Shown here in pieces: positions 44,809-51,233 of a DNA stretch of 51,233 nt. Both the position numbers and the translations under genes were made by a program. The notes beneath the pieces are model-generated. The model made no database searches and was not told where the DNA came from. It saw only the letters and a program-made list of their open reading frames with translations. This DNA comes from Nemertoderma westbladi (lineage: Eukaryota > Xenacoelomorpha > Nemertodermatida > Nemertodermatidae), in contig JAUCBJ010005954.1 in assembly GCA_032718475.1 (NCBI GenBank), positions 1 to 51,233 of the forward strand, in the 5' to 3' direction. Numbering within the stretch: the stretch's first letter is position 1; each line of letters begins with the position of its first letter.

Positions 44809-44968
44809 GCGTGAGCGACAGTGCTTCGGTAAATTAATTTATTATCTAGTCGCTTTATCCTTTATAACTCTTTATGTGAAAATATGTGCAACAAAAAATA
44901 TGTTCGCAGGGAAGTAACATTGAATTTCTTAATAATCACTTAATTTGATGATTAACATGTTAATAAAC

Positions 44969-45177
44969 GGGTGTAAACGCTACGCCGACAACCGACAGCC
45001 GACAACCACTGCCGACAACGGGAAATATGGAACAGGGGTAACCTGAGTTCGTGACTCTCGTTTATTGTTTTGGTTAGAATAACCTTCCACTGTAATCTGT
45101 TCCTTTTCCTCAATTAATAAATAACATTAATTAGCGTTAATAATTGGTTGTCGGTTGTCGGCGTAGCATTTACACCC
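44969..45177. mobile_element. 209-bp MITE with 9-bp target duplication
   Basis: The left end starts GGGTGTAAACGCTACGCCGA and the right end is its inverted copy; about 29 bases pair with one mismatch (C/T at position 10). Direct duplications TTAATAAAC at 44960-44968 and 45178-45186 flank the element exactly. Subterminal CCGACAACC motifs are repeated at both ends. No coding capacity. A 9-bp duplication with G-starting ends suits a Mutator-like or Merlin-like family; the sequence does not decide which. Confidence 0.88.
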
Positions 45178-45190
45178 TTAATAAACAACA

Positions 45191-45208
45191 GGGGGGGGGG
45201 GGGGGGGG
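45191..45208. repeat. Poly-G tract, 18 bases
   Basis: Uninterrupted G run four bases beyond the right target duplication of the MITE. Confidence 0.9.
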
Positions 45209-45621
45209 ATTAACTGATCATAGTAAACCGTACCGTTACGTATGTAGGCCTACAACAAATTAAATAAATATCGACTGGAGAGGCAGAAGTGCTTTCAAAT
45301 ACTGAGACGAGGGAGTGGGAGGGCTTCACAAACGGATCCACTGATCCAGTATCCAGTTCTATTGAGAGAACGATATTTTCTTGCTTGATTAGAGAGCGTT
45401 TTGGGTTATTTCTACCCGAGGATATATCCAGGTTCACAGATACACTTTACGGTGACAGCGCTGTGCGAGCTCGGTGACGCGCTCTAAAATCGCAATGCTG
45501 ATCAATCACAGCATTATGATTTTTGGTTACAGCGCTCTATAAACGCGGTGACAGCCAGCGCTGTCAAAGTGCGTCGATGGGATTTTGCCAGTCACTCAGT
45601 TGTTTCAGAGGCGATGTGTGC

Positions 45622-45991
45622 TTATTCTGGTAACTGGATCGTCCGTGGTATTAAGGATTGTCTCCGAGAGAAACCCAAAACCTCGCGTTCTTTATCGGTG
45701 AAACGATAATTGCGAATTGTAATCTCTTCTTCCAACAATCGCGGATTCATGAGTGTCTCTATATCATCCTGATTTGCATTCGCTGTGGAAGAATGGATAA
45801 GACGCATCGGGGGATGAGTTACTTACTGTAATACATCAACGAAATGTTTTTTACCTGTGTCGAGGAACCTCACTCGAGGTTTCGGGCAACAATCGACTGA
45901 TGTGTCTTCCATGTGGGTCGCAGCTCATTTGTTTTATATTTCGAGCGGTTGTTTGGCTTCGACTTGGGTAGAGCGGCTCGATGAATCGCAT
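45622..45991 (-). CDS. Possible small two-exon gene of unknown function
   Basis: On the minus strand, exon 45874-45991 starts MRFIEPLYPSRSQTTARN and ends LLPETS. A donor GTGAGG follows. After a 91-base intron, the acceptor CATTCTTCCACAG opens exon 45622-45782, with NANQDDIETLMNPRLLEEE, then TDKEREVLGFSRRQS and the stop TAA. The phases fit (1 to 1), giving about 92 residues, basic at the N-terminus and charged at the C-terminus. An alternative donor (CACAG|GTAAAA at about 45857) does not keep the frame. The downstream exon also reads as an unspliced 61-codon frame from 45807. No family recognised; could be chance. Confidence 0.3.
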
Positions 45992-48036
45992 GTCGTCGTG
46001 TAGAGAAACCTTGCGACTGTTGCGAGGACCGCTGGCACCTCAATAACTCCCTTAAATCATAACTTCGTGAAAGAACAATCAAATTTTTAAATCCTTTCGA
46101 ATTTTGAGATAAGATAATTGTGAGGTTTGTCAGAAAGGCTGCGTCAACAGCAACGTTGTTACTTGTGAGTCCGGCTACACATTAATCCGTTGGTTTCATT
46201 AGCATATATTATTCAAACTCGAATTGAAAGGGACTAATAAATCTTGACAATTATTGAGATGATATCCGAAGGTAATTATACGAGGGCAGTCAAATGATTA
46301 CGCGGCATTGTGGGCCGCCAACACTGAATGATTGGCAAACATTGTGTCTCCAATCAAATAACAAGCCAATAAAATTCAAATAAAAAAATTCATGAAATAT
46401 TTTCACAATGAATAGCGTTATGCATTTTCCTTCAAACAGATTCGTTAATGAATTATCACAATGAGAAAGTCCAAAATGCCCGGTAACTAACTGGGTGAGA
46501 TCTAATAAGGGACCCGTTGTTACCAGATTTCCTGCTGTGTGCTGCTGTCGACTTTCTTATCGCCGTCAATGAAATTCTCGTTTATATTTTTACCGCATAT
46601 TGTTTGTTATTCGGTTTGGTTTATTGAATAATGAGTTTTGCTAATAATGAATTCACATGTCGCTTTATAAAATTCGCGTTTTAAATATTAATGATGGTGA
46701 AAATTAGTTAGTTAGTTAGTTACCTTACCCCCAGTGGGATCGTGCAGTGTGCAACGTAAGGTTTTATGACTTGTTATTTTTACTACAGTATTTTTTATGA
46801 CATTTAGTTAAATCTAAAAGAGGAAAAACGCGATATATTTTCACCCTGCGATGTATGAAAGTGTACAAAGCAATTTCAATTATTATGTTTACATTTATTA
46901 GCGTTTTGTAATTGTAATATATTTTTTGTCCTAGGGTAATAATTGCTGGTATTTTACTTCTCAGCACGAAACATGAGTATTATGGCTAACAGGTGGAGGT
47001 GGTCTTGTCCAAACAGTGTGGTTTGGTCTTGTCTTACTTTAGTAATCCAATCTAATATATGTTTGCTGGTTTATTATGCAATAGCAAGGATTAAACCCTC
47101 TTTACTAAAGAGCGCTCGTATACCTGATCATGATACAAAGGCTCTGGCTTAATACAATCAGCTTTAAGTAGTGCCTGAGGATATGCGTATACATGAAGGC
47201 GCGATAGCCTCTCGCCGCTTTTTCAATGGCCCCATTTGCTATTGAAGGAGGATTGATGATTGTGGCAGCTCAGGATCCTTTGACAGTGGCCGTCATTCTT
47301 TGGTTAATCGGTAATCCAATAAGCGGTCATCATTCGGCTTCTTCAAACTGGAACAAGGGCTGCCAAGAAAGTGCAAAGGGACGACGCTTTTATGGAACTA
47401 ACAAAAAATTATTTTAATAAGCAATATTAAAAACAAATTAATATTATTAAATTATATTATGTAAGTAACTTTAAGTAATTAAACGTTGTACTTTGGCTCA
47501 GTGTGAACCTTGAATAAGGTGCTAGTCGCAACGTGCACATTGGTTCGTTTCTTTGTCTCTGTGTAGGACACTGGACTTTTTATAAGGCTATAATCATGAT
47601 ACCTCTATTATAACATTTATTAACAGAACGTGTGTTCTTATCTTTAGTTCTATACTGTACTTATGACAATTTATTATTGGTGTTTATACTTCGTAACTAG
47701 TCCCACCGTATTATTAGAATTTATTATCATTCTCGCAAGGCTAACCCACCACTTATTTATTTAGTTATTTTGTTTTGTAATGGTACTGCCGGGACTATAC
47801 ACGCGAGAATCATAGTATATGTTAATATATATTTTTCGTTAATCCATTGGCATTAATTTGCATTGATTTGAATTAAGACCCATTTATATTATATTTATAT
47901 TGCATGTGGTATATTTCTTTGTTCCTAGGCGCCATTATTATTTACTGTATTGTAATTATATATTTTATATTGGACGACCCTCTAGTCAGATCTGTGCTTT
48001 TGGTATTTATTTTAGTTTTCAGTTCGTCAATATTAA
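45992..48036. other. Noncoding, little recognised
   Basis: AT-rich sequence with a short TTAG microsatellite at about 46704-46721. Small frames such as 46943-47152 and 47226-47417 lack coding character or splice context. No RNA gene is recognised. Confidence 0.45.
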
Positions 48037-48068
48037 ACATACATACATACATACATACATACATACAT
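48037..48068. repeat. CATA tetranucleotide microsatellite, about 8 copies
   Basis: Perfect ACAT/CATA run immediately preceding the 28-bp minisatellite. Confidence 0.95.
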
Positions 48069-48077
48069 AGGCTTACC

Positions 48078-48905
48078 CTGGCTTGTGTACTAGTCTGTGT
48101 GTACCTAGGCTCGTGTGCTAGTTTCTGTGTACCTTGGTTCATGTGCTAGTCTCTGTGTACCTTGGTTCGTGTGCTAGTCTCTGTGTACCTTGGCTCGTGT
48201 GCTAATCTATATGTACCTTGGCTCGTCTGCTAGTCCCTGTGTACCTTGGCTCGTGTGCTAGTCTCTGTGTACCTTGGTTCGTGTGCTAGACTCTGTGTAC
48301 CTTGGCTCGTGTGCTAGTCTATGTGTACAATGGCTCGTGTGCTAGTCTCTGTGTGCCTTGGTTCGAGTGCTAGTCTCTGTGTACCTTGGATCGTGTGCTA
48401 GTCTTTATGTACCTTGGTTCGTGTGCTAGTCTCTGTGTACCTTTGCTCGTGTGCTAGTCTCTGTGTACCTTGGCTCGTGCGCTGGGTTATTGTGTACCTT
48501 GGCTCGTGTGCTAGTCTCTGAGTACCTTTGCTCGTGCGCTAGTTACTGTGTACCTTAGCTCGTGTGTTAGTCTCTGTGTACCTAGGGTCGTGTTCTAGTC
48601 TCTGTGTACCTTGGCTCGTATGCTAGTCTCTGTGTACCTTGGCATGTGTGCTAATCTCTGTGTACCTTGGCTCGTCTGCTAGTATCTGTGTACCTTGGAT
48701 CGTGTTTTAGTCTGTGTACCCTGGGTTAAGTGCTAGTCTCTGTGAACCTTGGCTCGTGTGCTAGTCTTGTGTACAATGGCTTGAGTGCTAGTCTCGGTGT
48801 ACCTTGGCTCGTGTGCTAGTCTCTGTGTACCTTGGATCGTGGGTTAGTCTATGTGTACCTTGGCTCGTGTGTTAGTCTATGACTACCTTTGGCTCTTGTG
48901 CTAGT
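48078..48905. repeat. 28-bp minisatellite, about 29 degenerate copies
   Basis: Unit core GTGCTAGTCTCTGTGTACC followed by TTGGCTCGT, with scattered substitutions and a few one- or two-base indels (for example a shorter unit near 48710 and near 48765). Mean unit divergence appears larger than in the 21-bp array, suggesting an older array. Confidence 0.93.
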
Positions 48906-49290
48906 CTCCGCTAAAGAACTCATTGTCGTCCTTTATTTTTTTCTTGTAATCATAAATTCCAAAATATAAAATGCCAACCCACCATAACCCGCTGATAAAA
49001 AAAACAAACAATTATCAGTTTATAGTTGGTTACTTAATTAATTAACGATAGGCCTACTTTCTGGTACAATAGAATGGCTTTTGTGGTTTGTGAAGTAAAC
49101 AAAAAAAATACTTGAAATGGGAATAAAAGTTCCTACAAAATGGTTTCGGCGTTGACATATGAGTAAACAGTTAATTTATTACTCTAACTTCGACAGCAAT
49201 TGACCTTCAACAACCTAACAATGGGGCAGATAAATAATCTCCAAACAATGGGACGTGCCCGTGTCTGATCGCAAACCAAAATACACGAAG

Positions 49291-49738
49291 CCAATTACCC
49301 TCAATGTTAGTCCTGGACATCAGCACGAGGGCCAATAAAAGGATACCGCCAACCGGACCCCATCTGAAAGAATCATCAGTTTTCTAGAGGTAATTTTAAG
49401 CCAATTTCACCGACCATCAATTAAGGAGTTAAAGTATATTAATCCCTTTTACTGCGGAGGTTTATACACCGCAAACTTCAAAGAGTAGAGGTTTGAGGTG
49501 ATTGAAACGGCTGTCGTGTTTCTCTCAGAGGATTATTTCAAGCCCAATTTGGCAAACAGAAACCGATGGATATCATAATAAGGCTGGTAGGCAGGAGGGA
49601 GGCCTGTACTCCACTCTCCGCTCTAATTGGCCACGTAATCGGTCGACAATAAATCACTGGCTGTCCGCCACTAATACAGGGCGCCCTTGTTAAAACTGAC
49701 AAATAGGAGCTGCACCCAAAAATACATGCGTAGCCAAT
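49291..49738 (+). promoter_or_regulatory. CCAAT-box cluster upstream of the homeobox-like exon
   Basis: CCAAT occurs at 49291, 49332, 49401, 49544 and 49734, and in reverse (ATTGG) at 49626-49630, six sites in about 450 bases. The next coding start is at 49953. CCAAT boxes are NF-Y sites typical of animal promoters. No TATA element is clear and the transcription start is unknown. A CACGTA E-box-like site lies at about 49632. Confidence 0.4.
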
Positions 49739-49952
49739 GGGAAGTGAGTTAGAGTTCAACTCGCGAAACAGTCTGAATAGCTGAAAATTTGAACTTTGGA
49801 ACAAGTTGATGTTTCGCTCAGTTGTCAAATCGTGATGTTGCGAACAATTCGTGATTTTTTTTAATAATCGTGATTTGTTTTCCTATTTTGTTGATGATTC
49901 TCAATTAGAATTAAGGTGACAATATTGTTTTAAGAAGCATTTAATTTTAAGT

Positions 49953-50313
49953 ATGGCTTCATTTACAATAGACTCAATTTTGGCCAAACCAAAATCCTCG
50001 CTGAATTTCAAACTATTGGCGATGGCTACCAGCCCTCCATCAGTACTGTCTAACGGCTTGAGTTCGACTATTTTGACAAACGAAAACAGATCGAAGGTGT
50101 TAGTAGACGACGCCAAATCAAGAATTGAATCAAAAATAATTAGCAGTGGAAATGATTACGTTGATCTTCCCCAAACTCCTGTTCAATCACATTGCAATCA
50201 GGACGGTCACCCGAACTCAGAAGAAGTTATAGGACTGAACCTCAAACACAACCTGAACTTGAACCTCAATCACACAAAGATGTCAGCAACAACTGGAGAT
50301 ATACCACTGATAG
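49953..50313 (+). CDS. First coding exon of a probable homeobox gene with an eh1 (Groucho-binding) motif
   Basis: ATG 49953 opens MASFTIDSILAKPKSS. FTIDSIL at residues 4-10 fits the engrailed-homology-1 motif (F-x-I-x-x-I-L), which recruits Groucho/TLE co-repressors and sits near the N-terminus of many homeodomain repressors (Not, Emx, Gsc, Hesx and others use similar versions). The rest, about 120 codons, is Ser/Asn-rich and low in conservation, with an LNLKHNLNLNLNH stretch. The exon ends at a strong donor, ATAG|GTAAGT, after 50313 in phase 1; without splicing the frame stops 20 bases later. The homeodomain would be encoded to the right of the window, so the family cannot be named. Some other eh1-bearing repressor, such as a T-box or Fox factor, is possible. 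Confidence 0.65.
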
Positions 50314-51233
50314 GTAAGTTACTAATTAATTGAAACCAAATAATATAATAGTTAGCCTATATTGCTGATCCTCTTCAAGAACACCAAATAATTAAAAAAT
50401 ATAAGAAAAACAACAATAAGATCTATCAAGCGCCACTTTAGTTAGTAATACGTATGATTTTATATTATTTCAGGTGATGGTGTATTTTTTAAGTTTTTAT
50501 TATATTGGGTATAAAGAAAGTAGTGGGCCCGTCGCGAGTGCGAAATATTGATATGAGGGAAAAAGTACATTATAGGCATCGAAATATAATGATGTGATGT
50601 TGTTTTATTGTTAAACTTACCGAATCTTACAACGATCGTTCTTAGACACGCATCATAACTTTATCTCACGCTCACGTTTCCAGTTCTACAATTTTCAAAT
50701 TATCAAGAATTCAAATCATGATGATTGTAAAAAACAATTCGGCTATTGTTTAATAATGAAATTTCTCTAAGAATATTACAACAAGCTCTTTAAAAAAAAT
50801 TGAATTCACTCTCTACGTTCGTTCGTGTAGCTAGCAATGAGGATCATCGGATCATGGCACTGTAAAGTGGTACTTTATACACGAGTTTGTAAAATATTTT
50901 TTATATTGAGATTCAGATTTCGAGTTGCTTTATGGTTACTTACATATTATTTGTTCCACTTTGACTTGTCTGTTTCCGCTGCTTACTTTTAGTATTTGTT
51001 CGTGTGCTTTGACTTTTTTAGAACTTATTCGTATAAGATGCTCTCCTTACTCAGTTCCTTTTTGTATGCTTTGATTTTATAGTTGGCATACTTATTCGTG
51101 TGCTTGCTATATTCAGTACTTGTCCTTGTAACTTGCTTACTTTGTACTTGATAGTGTGCTGGGAATACTTAGCACTTGTGATGGCTGTGCTTGTTGTACT
51201 TATTAGTATAATTTACTACTTATATTAGTTTTT
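50314..51233 (+). other. Intron 1 of the homeobox-like gene, runs off the right edge
   Basis: AT-rich with no supported exon. A TTTCAG near 50469-50474 could act as an acceptor, but the frame behind it stops after about 13 codons. The last 300 bases contain loosely repeated TTCGTGTGCTTGCT/ACTTATT-like phrases, too weak to call a tandem array. Confidence 0.5.

Noticed and set aside
45210-45437. A 75-codon minus-strand frame, considered as a further exon of the possible small gene at 45.6-46.0 kb
   Set aside because: The preceding frame stops at 45622 and no acceptor with the right phase was found.
46275-46320. TACGAGGGCAGTCAAATGA, resembling one end of a mariner-type element
   Set aside because: No inverted partner or TA duplication was found nearby.
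50470-50520. A second exon of the homeobox-like gene after TTTCAG
   Set aside because: The frame stops after about 13 codons and no donor precedes the stop.

Overview
The window is animal nuclear DNA. It has GT-AG introns with conserved phases, an orthologue of the metazoan lipid-transfer protein VPS13B, the start of a probable homeobox gene, tRNA-derived SINE and non-LTR retrotransposon debris, and many tandem repeats. The AT-rich background and frequent TAGGCCTA-type motifs suggest a marine invertebrate, possibly an echinoderm or another deuterostome. That placement is inference; no gene here fixes the phylum.

Layout. (1) Positions 1-2427, minus strand: the first 809 codons of VPS13B in one uninterrupted reading frame that runs off the left edge. 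(2) Positions 4819-15174, plus strand: seven exons with compatible phases form the 3' part of an unrecognised gene, about 419 codons in this window. The product is low-complexity and looks like a signalling tail or adaptor (YMND, PPALPPK and NPSY motifs). It lies head to head with VPS13B. Its introns hold a 22-bp minisatellite, an 833-bp non-autonomous hAT element with a perfect 8-bp target duplication, a roughly 2.2-kb element with inverted ends and dispersed CTGTAACG motifs, and a 5'-truncated reverse-transcriptase relic. (3) Positions 15.7-16.9 kb: a CGT microsatellite, an approximately 314-bp tandem duplication and a poly-G tract. (4) Positions 17.15-39.1 kb: about 22 kb of one 21-bp minisatellite with strong G/C strand asymmetry and nested higher-order duplications. 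It makes five of six frames open, so the very long open frames there are best read as repeat artefacts. (5) Positions 39.1-46.1 kb: AT-rich DNA with a 1.1-kb nested palindromic element, a 12-bp-stem hairpin, a second reverse-transcriptase relic, an intact 147-codon frame of unknown function, a 209-bp MITE with a 9-bp target duplication, and a possible two-exon small gene on the minus strand. (6) Positions 46.1-51.2 kb: a CATA microsatellite, a 28-bp minisatellite, a CCAAT-rich upstream region, and the first coding exon of a probable Groucho-binding (eh1-motif) homeobox gene on the plus strand, whose homeodomain would lie beyond the right edge.

The genes show no evidence of working as one system. 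The remarkable feature is the density of tandem repeats with different unit lengths (21, 22, 28 and about 314 bp) and of inverted-repeat elements around a few ordinary animal genes.
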